Positions 8,544 through 16,401 of a DNA stretch of 64,000 nucleotides are shown piece after piece; the stretch's first letter is position 1, and each line of letters starts with the position of its first letter. Location of the stretch: contig OZ242037.1 of the NCBI GenBank assembly GCA_965205165.1, positions 2,108,001-2,172,000 on the forward strand, written 5' to 3'. The DNA comes from CBDESM01 sp965205165 (GTDB lineage Bacteria > Chloroflexota > Dehalococcoidia > Bin125). Below the pieces are notes generated by a model. That model was not told the DNA's origin. It worked only from the letters and a program-made list of their open reading frames with translations, and made no database searches. The translations under genes and the position numbers were made by a program.

Positions 8544-9074
8544 CTACCCGAACCTGACGATCACGGCGGTGACCACTACCTCAGCGGTGATGAACAGCCC
8601 GGCGGCGGCCCACTCCCATGCCTGCGGGATCCCATAGCGCAGGCGACGTGCGAACTCCTCCGCGACACGGGAGTCCCGCCAGACCCGCTGGTAGCGCAGC
8701 TTCTGATCTTCCGCGCGGGGATCGATCCAGCGACCACACCAGCACAGCGCCTCGCTGCGTCCGCTGCCATCCTTTCGCTCTCGCCAAATGACCCATCCCG
8801 GTGAACCGTTGTCAGGTGGTGTCCCTTTCTGGAAAATCTCGCCTGAGAATGACGGCAATGGAGGGTTCTCGTTCGGATAGTCTTCTCCGGTCTTATGCTC
8901 GTACCACTCTTGACGGTTTTCCCCTGTTCTGATTTCCACGTCGAATCGCTTTGGCGTAGGCCCGGCCTTGGCGTTGTCGCTGAGCCGATAGAGGTACGGG
9001 TCGCGCTGGAACAGCCGACGAATCCAAGATGTCGTCGAGTCGCTGCCACCGCAGCCGCAGGGAGGCTTGATCAT
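8544..9074 (-). CDS. hypothetical tail-anchored protein coupled to a methyltransferase
   Basis: 176 residues, family not recognised. The N-terminus carries a small Cys cluster (PCGCGG) and the middle another (CWCGRW), which together could bind a metal. The last 24 residues form one hydrophobic segment (AAAGLFITAEVVVTAVIV), suggesting a C-terminal membrane anchor. The start ATG at 9074 overlaps the stop codon of the upstream methyltransferase-HNH gene as ATGA, so translation is probably coupled and the product likely acts with it. It might be a control, immunity or targeting factor; nothing in the sequence decides this. Confidence 0.6.
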   Translation of the reverse strand: MIKPPCGCGGSDSTTSWIRRLFQRDPYLYRLSDNAKAGPTPKRFDVEIRTGENRQEWYEHKTGEDYPNENPPLPSFSGEIFQKGTPPDNGSPGWVIWRERKDGSGRSEALCWCGRWIDPRAEDQKLRYQRVWRDSRVAEEFARRLRYGIPQAWEWAAAGLFITAEVVVTAVIVRFG

Positions 9075-10390
9075 GACGCCATCCAGCCGTTCTTCTTGTT
9101 GAGGGCTCGGAGGCCGGTAAGGGTGAGCTTGTCGGATTTGACTTGGTTGCAGGGAGGGCAGAGGAGGGCGCGGTTGCTGATGTGGTTGGCACCGCCTTCG
9201 GAGCGGGGGAGTTTGTGGTCGAGGTGCCAGATGCGGGGGTCGTCGTAGGCGCGGTCGCAGCCGGCGCAGATGCCGCCCTGCTGGTCGAGCAGGATTGCGA
9301 TCATCTCGTCGCGGGTCAGTCTGGGGCCGGGCGGCTCGATCGGGCGCGACTTGGTCTTGGACTTGAGGGGCGGGGAGGCGGTTTCGCCTTCGTCGGTGCG
9401 GTTGGGCGGGACTTCGCTGTAGAGGACATCGCCGCCGAAGAGGTTTTGGCATTCCTTTTCTACGCGGTCGCGGACGGTTTGGAGCGCCTCGTCCCAGAGG
9501 TCGATGCCGATCCATTGGCGGCCGGCCTGCTCGGCGGCGATCAACGTGGTCGCGCAGCCGCAGAACGGATCTAGCACGACGTCGCCGGGGTTCGACGAAC
9601 CTTCGATGATCCGGCGGTAGAGCGCCACGGGTTTCTGCGTGGGATAGCCCGTGTTCTCGCCGGAGCGCCCGACGGGGCTGAAGCCCTTGGTTTCCTCGGT
9701 CCACCAATCCTGCGGGACCTTGCCGACCCGCGCGAGTTCGGCGATCCGCTCCTCGTCGTGGCCCTCCTTCCAGATCGCGGCGCTGCCCGACCCTTTCGCT
9801 TTCTCGGTCACGCCCGGCTTGTAGGGCACGCGCACCGCGTCGACATTGAACGTCGCGTTGTCGTCCTTGGCGTAGAAGAGGATGCTGTCGGACTTGCGCG
9901 GGTACCAGCGCTTCACGTTCGCCGGCCCCGTGTAGCACCACTTGATGATGTTGCGGCGGTTCTTGCGGCCGAAGATGGCGTCGAGCAGCATCGTGAGGTA
10001 GGCGGAAGCGGTGTCGTCGCAGTGGAGGTAGAGGGAGCCGGTGGGCTTGAGGGTGCGGTGCATTTCCAGCAGGCGGACGCCCATGTAGCAGAGGAACGCG
10101 CCCATATCGCGGCCCCAGGCGGTATTGGCGGAGTCGATCACCTGCTGGACGGCGGGCCAGTCGTCCTTGATGGCGTCCTCCCACTCGCCCTCGATGTCCC
10201 GCTCCCAGCTCCAGCGGTCGTGGAAGCTTGCGCCGGCGGCGAGGGAGTCTGGAGTGGCGTGGAAATCCTTGCCCTTGTTGAAGGGCGGGTCCGTCGCCAC
10301 CAAATCGATCGATTCGGAGTTGATTCCGCGGAGGAAGGCGAGGTTGTCGCCGTGGAAGAGGGTGCGGTTGTCGAAGTTGGGCTCGGCCAT
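9071..10390 (-). CDS. DNA methyltransferase - HNH endonuclease fusion
   Basis: 439 residues. The N-terminal ~310 residues are a beta-class amino-methyltransferase: catalytic motif D34-P-P-F near the N-terminus, then the S-adenosylmethionine motif DPFCGCATT at ~274-282 and the TQKP segment before it. It should methylate adenine N6 or cytosine N4 at a specific site. After a charged linker the C-terminal ~80 residues are an HNH nuclease: zinc-type Cys375-x2-Cys378 and Cys411-x2-Cys414, with the Asp391-His392 pair between. One polypeptide could thus modify and cut. ATG 10390 has GAGGAG six bases ahead; an upstream ATG at 10414 lacks this. A downstream membrane-anchored gene overlaps by ATGA. Compare the Mrr fusion at 50430-51962. 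Confidence 0.9.
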   Translation of the reverse strand: MAEPNFDNRTLFHGDNLAFLRGINSESIDLVATDPPFNKGKDFHATPDSLAAGASFHDRWSWERDIEGEWEDAIKDDWPAVQQVIDSANTAWGRDMGAFLCYMGVRLLEMHRTLKPTGSLYLHCDDTASAYLTMLLDAIFGRKNRRNIIKWCYTGPANVKRWYPRKSDSILFYAKDDNATFNVDAVRVPYKPGVTEKAKGSGSAAIWKEGHDEERIAELARVGKVPQDWWTEETKGFSPVGRSGENTGYPTQKPVALYRRIIEGSSNPGDVVLDPFCGCATTLIAAEQAGRQWIGIDLWDEALQTVRDRVEKECQNLFGGDVLYSEVPPNRTDEGETASPPLKSKTKSRPIEPPGPRLTRDEMIAILLDQQGGICAGCDRAYDDPRIWHLDHKLPRSEGGANHISNRALLCPPCNQVKSDKLTLTGLRALNKKNGWMAS

Positions 10391-10445
10391 CGGGCGCTCC
10401 TCGCTTGGCCGCACGATAGTACATATATGCGGAATGCGCAGCGGC

Positions 10446-10451
10446 TAGCAT
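10446..10451 (+). promoter_or_regulatory. putative -10 box TAGCAT for the LLM gene
   Basis: The string ctagcattgcc, identical to that before CaiB, ends about 30 bases before ATG 10483. Confidence 0.4.
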
Positions 10452-10482
10452 TGCCTGCACGCGAATAGCGGAGGGTGGAACG

Positions 10483-11559
10483 ATGGCTGAATTCTGGACG
10501 ATGGGGGCGGGGGCGCCGGCGAACATGGCGAGCGGGATGTTCAACGGGGTGCAGCAGGCCGTGCGGGCGGAGGAGCTCGGCTTCGACGGGATCGTCTACG
10601 TCGACAGCCAGAACTTGGCGGGCGATTGCTACGTGGCGATGGGCTTGGCGGCGCACGCGACCAGCCGCATCCAGCTCGGCACCGGCGTGACCAATTCCTA
10701 CACGCGCCACGCATCCGTGACCGCCGGCGCGATCGCCAGCATCCAGGCGGAGAGCGGCGGGCGGGCGCACCTCGGCATCGGGCGGGGCGACTCCGCCCTC
10801 GCCCACCTCGGCCTCGCGCCGCACGCCGTCGGCCCGTTCGAGCGCTACCTCGAACAGCTGCAGGGCTACCTGCGCGGCGACGACGTGCCCTTCGACGAGG
10901 CCGGCGGCGATGCCGGCGCGGAGGCGCTCGGCCTGGCCGACACGCCCGACGCCAGCCGCATCCGCTGGATCCGCCAAGTCGCGGAGAAGGTGCCGGTCGA
11001 CGTGGCCGCGACCGGCCCGCGCGTGATCGCCGCCTCCGCCCGCCACGCCGACCGGATCAGCTTCAACGTGGGCGCGGATGTCGAGCGGCTGAGTTGGGGG
11101 ATGGAGCTCGCCCGCGAGGCGCGGCGCGAAGCCGGGCTCGCGCCCGAGATGCCCTACGCCGCCTACCTCACGTTGATCACGCACGACGATCCGGAGCAGG
11201 CGCTGCGCCTCGGCGAATCGACCGTCTCGCTCTTCGCCCGCTTCTCCAACATGTACGGCAGCATCGTCGGCCCCGCCAGCGAATCGCAGCGGCGGGTGCT
11301 GCACGACATCCACGACGCCTACGACATGCACGAGCACGGGCGCCCGGGCAGCGCGCAGGCGGCGGCGGTGACCGCCGATTTCGGGCGCGAGTTCGGCGTC
11401 TTCGGCCCGCCCGACTACTGCGTCCAGCGGCTCGGCGAGCTGATCGAGCTCGGCATCGACCGCTTCATCCTGCGCCCCGGCGCACTCGACCCGTCCCAGC
11501 CAGAATCGGAGGTCTGCGAACGGTTCGCCGCCGAAGTCGCGCCCCAACTGCGCGGCTGA
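10483..11559 (+). CDS. LLM-class (luciferase-like, probably F420-dependent) oxidoreductase
   Basis: 358 residues, a full-length bacterial-luciferase-like TIM barrel. Supporting stretches are AEELGFDGIVYVDSQ at the first helix-strand turn, TSRIQLGTGVTNSYTRH, and AHLGIGRGDSALAHLG. These enzymes use FMN or F420 for hydride transfer or monooxygenation of small organic molecules. The presence of a deazaflavin-dependent nitroreductase-like gene at 31109 makes F420 plausible. Start 10483 follows GGAGG. It is divergent from the methyltransferase-HNH gene and convergent with the second sulfatase, so it appears to be a single-gene unit. The substrate is unknown. Confidence 0.88.
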   Translation: MAEFWTMGAGAPANMASGMFNGVQQAVRAEELGFDGIVYVDSQNLAGDCYVAMGLAAHATSRIQLGTGVTNSYTRHASVTAGAIASIQAESGGRAHLGIGRGDSALAHLGLAPHAVGPFERYLEQLQGYLRGDDVPFDEAGGDAGAEALGLADTPDASRIRWIRQVAEKVPVDVAATGPRVIAASARHADRISFNVGADVERLSWGMELAREARREAGLAPEMPYAAYLTLITHDDPEQALRLGESTVSLFARFSNMYGSIVGPASESQRRVLHDIHDAYDMHEHGRPGSAQAAAVTADFGREFGVFGPPDYCVQRLGELIELGIDRFILRPGALDPSQPESEVCERFAAEVAPQLRG

Positions 11560-11571
11560 TGCCGCCGGGCC

Positions 11572-13833
11572 CTACTGCCTGCCGAGGATCGCGCCGGCCC
11601 GCGCCTGCGCATCCCCGGGCGCGGCTTGACCGGAGTGGATCTCGACGTCGACTTGGCGGATCCTGCCGCTGAACTCGAACGGCGGATCATACGTATCAGC
11701 CACGGGCGAGAGGCGATCCGCGCCGATGTCCCCGCCCCTGGCGAGCTGGCTGCGGGTCTGCATCGGCACCGTCCCGCTGCCGATCTGTTCGCCATCGAGC
11801 AGCAGCACCGCCTCACCCGGTCGGCGGATGCCCCCGCCCTGCATTGTGACCGCGACGGTGCAGCGGCCGGCCGGGAGTTCCGCATCGGCGGCGATATCGG
11901 CATGGGCGCCGAGCGCGTTGTAGTGGAAGTGCAGGCGGTTCGCCTGGATATAGAAGCTGTATCCGCCGTACAGCGTGCCGTAGGCGATGATCACCCCCTC
12001 GTCATCGGTATCGTCGCGTTCGATATCGGCGGATATCGTCCAAGAATTCCCGTCCAGCGGCGGAACGATATCGGCGTGCAGGTGCGAGATCGGATGCCGG
12101 TAGCTGTAGCGTCCGGTTTCGTGGAACCCGCCCGGCCGCTGCGACGGTGCGAGCAGCTCACCGACGCGGTCGTCAAGCGGGAGCGCGCCATGCTTGCCGG
12201 CTTCGACCCACCAAGCGTCGATCATCTCGCGCAGCCGCTCCGGATGCTCGGCGGCCAAGTTATTGGTTTCCGAGAAATCCGTCGTCAGATCGTACAGCTC
12301 CCATTGATCATCATCGAACGGTTCGCCACGGGGGTGCCAAGTCACGGCCTTCCAGCCGTCGATCCAGATGCCGCGGTGCCCGAAATGCTCGAAGTACTGC
12401 ACGCGGCGGTTCGACTCCGCGTCCGGCTGCTCGAATGCATAGCGCAGGCTGGAGCCGGCGATCGGAATCTGCGGCTCGCCGCGGTGCACCGCGGGCGCTT
12501 CAGCGCTGATCACGTCGAGGATCGTCGGCAGCACGTCGGTCACGTGGTGGAACTGCGGGCGGATGCCGCCGCGATCGGCGATGCCCTGCGGCCAATGCGC
12601 GATCAGCGGCACGCGGACGCCGCCGCCGTGGGTGTTCTGCTTGTACCAGCGCAGCGGCGTGTTGCCCGCCTGCGCCCAGCCCCAGGGGAAATTCGAGTTG
12701 CTGCGCGGCCCGCCGATTTCGTCGAGCCGCGACTGCACCTCGTCCAAATCTTCGGGCAGCTGGTTGAAGGTGCGCTCGGAATCGGAGACGCCTTGGGGTC
12801 CGCCCTCTTGGCTTGCGCCGTTGTCGGCGAGGACCAGCAGCAGCGTATTGTCGAGCTGCCCGGACTCGTCGAGATACCGGACCAAGCGGCCGATCTCGGC
12901 GTCGGTATGTTCGAGGAAGCCGGCGAACGTTTCCTGCAAGCGCGCCGCGAACGAGCGGGCGTTGTCCGACAGATCGTCCCACGCCTTGACGCCGGGGTTG
13001 CGGGGCGCGAGCTGCGTGTCCGGCGGGACGACGCCGAGTTCGAGCTGGCGCGCGAACCACTCCTCGCGGATCGCGTCCCAGCCCCGGTCGAACTTGCCGC
13101 GGTACTTCTCGATGTATTCCCGCGGCGCTTGGTGCGGAGCATGGGTCGCGCCGAGCGCGAAGTAGAGGAAGAAGGGCCGGTGCGGATAGATCGACTGGTG
13201 GTCGCGCAGGAACGATTGCGCTTGGTCGACCAAGTCTTCGGTTAGGTGGTAGCCGTCCTCCGGCGCCGCGGGCGGGTCGATGTGGTGGTTGTCATAAGTC
13301 AGTTCGGGGTAGAACTGGTCGGTTTCGGGGCCGAGGAAGCCGTAGAAGCGGTCGAAGCCCTTTTGCAGCGGCCAGTGGTCGAAGGGGCCGGCGGCGGAGG
13401 CGTCCTCGACGGGGTTGAGGTGCCACTTGCCGACGGCGCAGGTGGCATAATGCTCGGCGCGGAGCAGTTCGGCGATGGTGGCGGCGCGGCTGGTGATGCG
13501 GGCGCGCTGGTGGGGGAAGCCGCTGTCGAAGTTGGCGATGGCGCGCATGCCGACGGTGTGCGGGTTGCGCCCGGTGAGCAGCGCGGCGCGGGTGGGCGAG
13601 CACATCGGGGTGACGTGGAAGTTGGTGAAGCGCAGCCCGCCTGCGGCGAGCGCGTCGATGTTGGGCGTGGCGATGGTCGAGCCGTAGCAGCCGAAGTGCG
13701 AGTAGCCGAGGTCGTCGAGCAGGATGATCACCACGTTGGGCCGGTCGCCGTGATCGGGGGGCTCGGGCCACCACGGGGCCGATTCGCGGAACGTCCGCCC
13801 GATCCGCCCGCCGAATGCTTCCGTCTCCGGCAT
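11572..13833 (-). CDS. sulfatase, second copy (formylglycine type)
   Basis: 753 residues and collinear with the sulfatase at 3824-6091, including the shared opening E-x-F-G-G-R-I-G-R-T-F-R-E-S, metal ligands Asp40-Asp41 and modification motif C78-S-P-T-R. It carries the same C-terminal beta-rich domain, diverged more than the core. No signal peptide. No maturase lies next to it, so the FGE at 2891-3811 presumably serves both. A TAGCCT box (13864-13869) is 31 bases upstream of the ATG. The two sulfatases differ mostly in the accessory domain and in loops, which suggests different substrates. The gene is close to a hydroxyacid dehydrogenase and enoyl-CoA hydratase on the same strand. Confidence 0.93.
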   Translation of the reverse strand: MPETEAFGGRIGRTFRESAPWWPEPPDHGDRPNVVIILLDDLGYSHFGCYGSTIATPNIDALAAGGLRFTNFHVTPMCSPTRAALLTGRNPHTVGMRAIANFDSGFPHQRARITSRAATIAELLRAEHYATCAVGKWHLNPVEDASAAGPFDHWPLQKGFDRFYGFLGPETDQFYPELTYDNHHIDPPAAPEDGYHLTEDLVDQAQSFLRDHQSIYPHRPFFLYFALGATHAPHQAPREYIEKYRGKFDRGWDAIREEWFARQLELGVVPPDTQLAPRNPGVKAWDDLSDNARSFAARLQETFAGFLEHTDAEIGRLVRYLDESGQLDNTLLLVLADNGASQEGGPQGVSDSERTFNQLPEDLDEVQSRLDEIGGPRSNSNFPWGWAQAGNTPLRWYKQNTHGGGVRVPLIAHWPQGIADRGGIRPQFHHVTDVLPTILDVISAEAPAVHRGEPQIPIAGSSLRYAFEQPDAESNRRVQYFEHFGHRGIWIDGWKAVTWHPRGEPFDDDQWELYDLTTDFSETNNLAAEHPERLREMIDAWWVEAGKHGALPLDDRVGELLAPSQRPGGFHETGRYSYRHPISHLHADIVPPLDGNSWTISADIERDDTDDEGVIIAYGTLYGGYSFYIQANRLHFHYNALGAHADIAADAELPAGRCTVAVTMQGGGIRRPGEAVLLLDGEQIGSGTVPMQTRSQLARGGDIGADRLSPVADTYDPPFEFSGRIRQVDVEIHSGQAAPGDAQARAGAILGRQ

Positions 13834-13863
13834 TGCTCCGCCTTCCCGCTCGCGCGCTGCTAC

Positions 13864-13869
13864 AGGCTA
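13864..13869 (-). promoter_or_regulatory. putative -10 box TAGCCT for the second sulfatase
   Basis: TAGCCT on the minus strand, 31 bases before ATG 13833, matches the local TANNNT pattern and spacing. Confidence 0.3.
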
Positions 13870-13892
13870 GGGCCTGGGGCGCGGGCGCGGCG

Positions 13893-14855
13893 TCAGCCGA
13901 GGACGGTGGGGTTGACGATGGCGGGGGGCTCGCGGCCTTCGAGGACGCTGATCAGGTTCTCGACGGCCATCTCGCGCATCAGGCGGCGGGTTTCCTCGGT
14001 CGCGGTGCCGATGTGGGGGAACGTGATCACGTTGGGCAGATTGACGATCTGCTCGTCCGGGTCGGGCGGCTCCTGTTCGAGCACGTCGAGGCCGGCGCCG
14101 GCGATCTGGTTCGCCTCCAGCGCGGCTTGCAGCGCCTTCTGGTCGACGGTCGGCCCGCGGCTGGTGTTGATCAGGTAGGCGGTCGGCTTCATCAGCGAGA
14201 GCTCGCGGGCGCCGATCACGTGGCGGCTGCTGTTGTTGAGGTCGGTGTGGACGGTGACGAAATCGGCTTGGCGCAGCAGGTCGTCCATTTCGACGCGCTC
14301 GGCGGGCGGGGCGTCGGCGGGGGCCTGGTCGAAGACGTCGTGCCAGATCAGGCGCATGTCGAAGGCGGCGGCGCGGCGGGCGACCTCTCGGCCGATGCGG
14401 CCGAAGCCGATGATGCCGAGCGTCTTGCCCTGCGGGTCGTGGGCGAGCGCTGGCTGCGGCTCGCGCCGGCCCCAGCCGCCGGAGCGGGAGTAGGCCTCGA
14501 ACTGCATCAGGCCGCGCGAGAGCATCAGCATCAGCGCGATGGCCAGGTCGGCGACGGCGTTGTTGAGCACGCGGGGGGTGTTGCAGAGCGCGATGCCGTG
14601 CTCGGTCAGGAAGGGGACGTTGAAGGCGTCGAAGCCGACCGAGGTGGTCGCGGCGACCTTCAGGTTCGGCGCGGCATTGAGCAGCTCTTCGTCGACCTTG
14701 ATGAGCGGGTTGAGCAGGATGCCGTCGGCGTCGCGGCAGGCGGCGAGCAGGTCGGCGCGGGGGGAGCCGGGCGGGACCACGACGACGTCGCCGGCAGCGG
14801 CGAGCTTGGCGTTGAGGTCGTCTTCGACCGCGACCGCTTGGACGATCTTGGGCAT
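13893..14855 (-). CDS. D-2-hydroxyacid dehydrogenase (NAD-dependent)
   Basis: 320 residues, typical length. The nucleotide-binding motif appears as IGFGRIGREVARR; the catalytic set is visible as Arg in INTSRGPTVD, Glu in LEQEPPDPDEQI and His in FPHIGTATEETRRLM. It reduces 2-keto acids to D-2-hydroxy acids or the reverse; the family includes glyoxylate/hydroxypyruvate reductases and phosphoglycerate dehydrogenase, and the truncated C-terminus without an ACT domain favours a glyoxylate or 2-ketoacid reductase. ATG 14855 follows GGAAGGAAAT; earlier in-frame starts would read through the neighbouring lipoprotein gene. A TATCAT box lies near 14916-14921. It could be involved in processing a product of the adjacent sulfatase, but that is speculative. 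Confidence 0.9.
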   Translation of the reverse strand: MPKIVQAVAVEDDLNAKLAAAGDVVVVPPGSPRADLLAACRDADGILLNPLIKVDEELLNAAPNLKVAATTSVGFDAFNVPFLTEHGIALCNTPRVLNNAVADLAIALMLMLSRGLMQFEAYSRSGGWGRREPQPALAHDPQGKTLGIIGFGRIGREVARRAAAFDMRLIWHDVFDQAPADAPPAERVEMDDLLRQADFVTVHTDLNNSSRHVIGARELSLMKPTAYLINTSRGPTVDQKALQAALEANQIAGAGLDVLEQEPPDPDEQIVNLPNVITFPHIGTATEETRRLMREMAVENLISVLEGREPPAIVNPTVLG

Positions 14856-14932
14856 CTGGATTTCCTTCCCGCTGATCGGGTGGCGCGGCGAACGCAGCCT
14901 CCGCGCTCCCGTCGGATGATATGGGCAGATCG

Positions 14933-15223
14933 TCAGCGCTCGCGCTGCGGGGGCGGCGCGGCGCCGTCGGCGGCTTCGGAAGGCTGCGCCGGCGGTTCGG
15001 GTTCGGCGCGGACCGGGTCGCTGAACATCGAAAGCAGGCGGGGGCGTCCGACCGGCGGCGGCCCGCTCGCCAGCGGTATCCGCGAGATGGGCGCTTGCGC
15101 GATGACGGCGGGGCGGGCGGCGGAGTCCCGCGCCTGCTCCGATTCGTTGTCGCCGGAGCAGGCCGCGAGCGCGATTGCGCAGAGGATCGCGAGCATTCCG
15201 AGCAGGCCGGCCATCCGCTTCAT
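14933..15223 (-). CDS. small lipoprotein, unknown function
   Basis: 96 residues. A lipoprotein signal peptide is clear: MKRM, a hydrophobic core, and the lipobox LAAC with Cys at about position 22, followed by an Asp/Asn/Glu-rich start of the mature chain. The mature ~74 residues are Pro/Ala-rich and look disordered, with no recognisable domain. ATG 15223 follows GGGAGA. It lies alone on the minus strand between enoyl-CoA hydratase and the dehydrogenase gene. It is probably exported and anchored in the membrane; its role is unknown. Confidence 0.75.
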   Translation of the reverse strand: MKRMAGLLGMLAILCAIALAACSGDNESEQARDSAARPAVIAQAPISRIPLASGPPPVGRPRLLSMFSDPVRAEPEPPAQPSEAADGAAPPPQRER

Positions 15224-15266
15224 CGCGCATCTCCCGATTCGGAGTCCGTCGGTTTCATGGCGCTGA

Positions 15267-16061
15267 TTACCGGCCCTTGAACTGCGGCGGGCGCTTTTCC
15301 ATGAAGGCCTTGGGGCCCTCGATCGCGTCCTCGCTGCCGAAGGCGCGCGCGCCGAGCAGGGATTCGAGGCTCCAGGCCTGCTCCCAGGACATGCCCATCG
15401 CGCCGCGCACGGCGATCTCCTTGGCCGTGCGCACGGCGAGCGGGCCGTTGGCGCAGATCAGATCGGCGATGCCGTGCGTTGCCGGCATCAGCTCGTCCAG
15501 CGGCACGACGCGGTTGATCAGGCCGCAGGCGAGCGCCTCATGCGCCTTGAGCCGGCGGCCGGTGAGCAGCAGCTCCATTGCCCAGCACCACGGGATCTGG
15601 CGGGGCAGGCGGATGTGCGAACCGGAGATCGGGACGATGCCCCAGCGCACTTCTTGGAGGCCGAACTCGGCGTGCTCGGCGGCCACGCGGATGTCGGTGC
15701 CGAGCATGAACTCCAGCCCGCCGGCGATGCAGTAGCCGTTGATCGCGGCCAGCACGGGCTTGTGGACGTCGTGCAGCACGCGCGTGTCCGAGACCTGCAA
15801 GGGCTGGTCGCGCGTGCGCTTGGACATGTTCGGGATCGTCGAGCCGAGGTCTGCGCCGGCGGAGAAGGCGCGGTTGCCGGCGCCGGTCACGATCAGCACC
15901 CAGAGGTCCGGGTCGGCGTTGAAGTCGGCGATCGCGTCGCGCTGCAGCGCCTGCAGTTCGGGCGACATCGCGTTCATCCGCTCCGGCCGGTTGAAGGTCA
16001 TCACGGCGCGCCGCTCGGCGGGCGACTTTTCGTACAGCAGCGGCGGTTGCGCATCGGGCAT
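15267..16061 (-). CDS. enoyl-CoA hydratase/isomerase family protein
   Basis: 264 residues, full-length crotonase fold. FSAGADLGS and GYCIAGGLEFMLGTDIRVA build the oxyanion hole region, and the catalytic-position Glu occurs in FGLQEVRWGIVP. Crotonases hydrate or isomerise enoyl-CoA thioesters; the second active-site Glu region (GGLE) is present, so a hydratase is likely. ATG 16061 follows GGAGG at six bases. It is co-directional with the toxin-antitoxin pair and acyl-CoA dehydrogenase upstream, and may act with the latter in fatty or branched acid oxidation. The exact substrate is not determinable. Confidence 0.9.
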   Translation of the reverse strand: MPDAQPPLLYEKSPAERRAVMTFNRPERMNAMSPELQALQRDAIADFNADPDLWVLIVTGAGNRAFSAGADLGSTIPNMSKRTRDQPLQVSDTRVLHDVHKPVLAAINGYCIAGGLEFMLGTDIRVAAEHAEFGLQEVRWGIVPISGSHIRLPRQIPWCWAMELLLTGRRLKAHEALACGLINRVVPLDELMPATHGIADLICANGPLAVRTAKEIAVRGAMGMSWEQAWSLESLLGARAFGSEDAIEGPKAFMEKRPPQFKGR

Positions 16062-16122
16062 CGGCGGCCTCCTTCAGGGAGCGGTCACGCGGACAAGGTA
16101 ACCGCACGCGGGGAGCGGCTGA

Positions 16123-16401
16123 TCACCACTGGCGTCGGTCGATGATGTCGTGCCGGCAGTTGTTGCGGAAGATCACGGCGTCGCCGTCGACTTGGTACGT
16201 GACGCGGGCGGCCTTGGTGACGTAGGCCTCCCAGATTCGGTCGCGCCGGTCGAGCAGATGGGCGTTCAGGCCGCGGTTCTCCGGGTCACGGACGATCATC
16301 TCGACGGTTCTGATCACGGCTGCCGCCAAGTCGGGCGCGCGCTTGTGCTTCCGCTCGAGCTGGCGGTTGAAGCGGGGCGTGAAATCAGGACTTCTCGGCA
16401 T
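16123..16401 (-). CDS. RelE/ParE-family toxin-like protein
   Basis: 92 residues. The layout matches RelE/ParE mRNA-interferase or gyrase-type toxins: a basic start (TPRFNRQLERKHKRAPDL), a central helix pair, and the C-terminal strand pattern RVTYQVDGDAVIFRNN ending in CRHDIIDR. The start overlaps the end of the upstream antitoxin-like gene by 17 bases, the usual layout of a toxin-antitoxin operon. It presumably cleaves mRNA at the ribosome when its antitoxin is lost; that is family knowledge and not shown here. Confidence 0.75.
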   Translation of the reverse strand: MPRSPDFTPRFNRQLERKHKRAPDLAAAVIRTVEMIVRDPENRGLNAHLLDRRDRIWEAYVTKAARVTYQVDGDAVIFRNNCRHDIIDRRQW

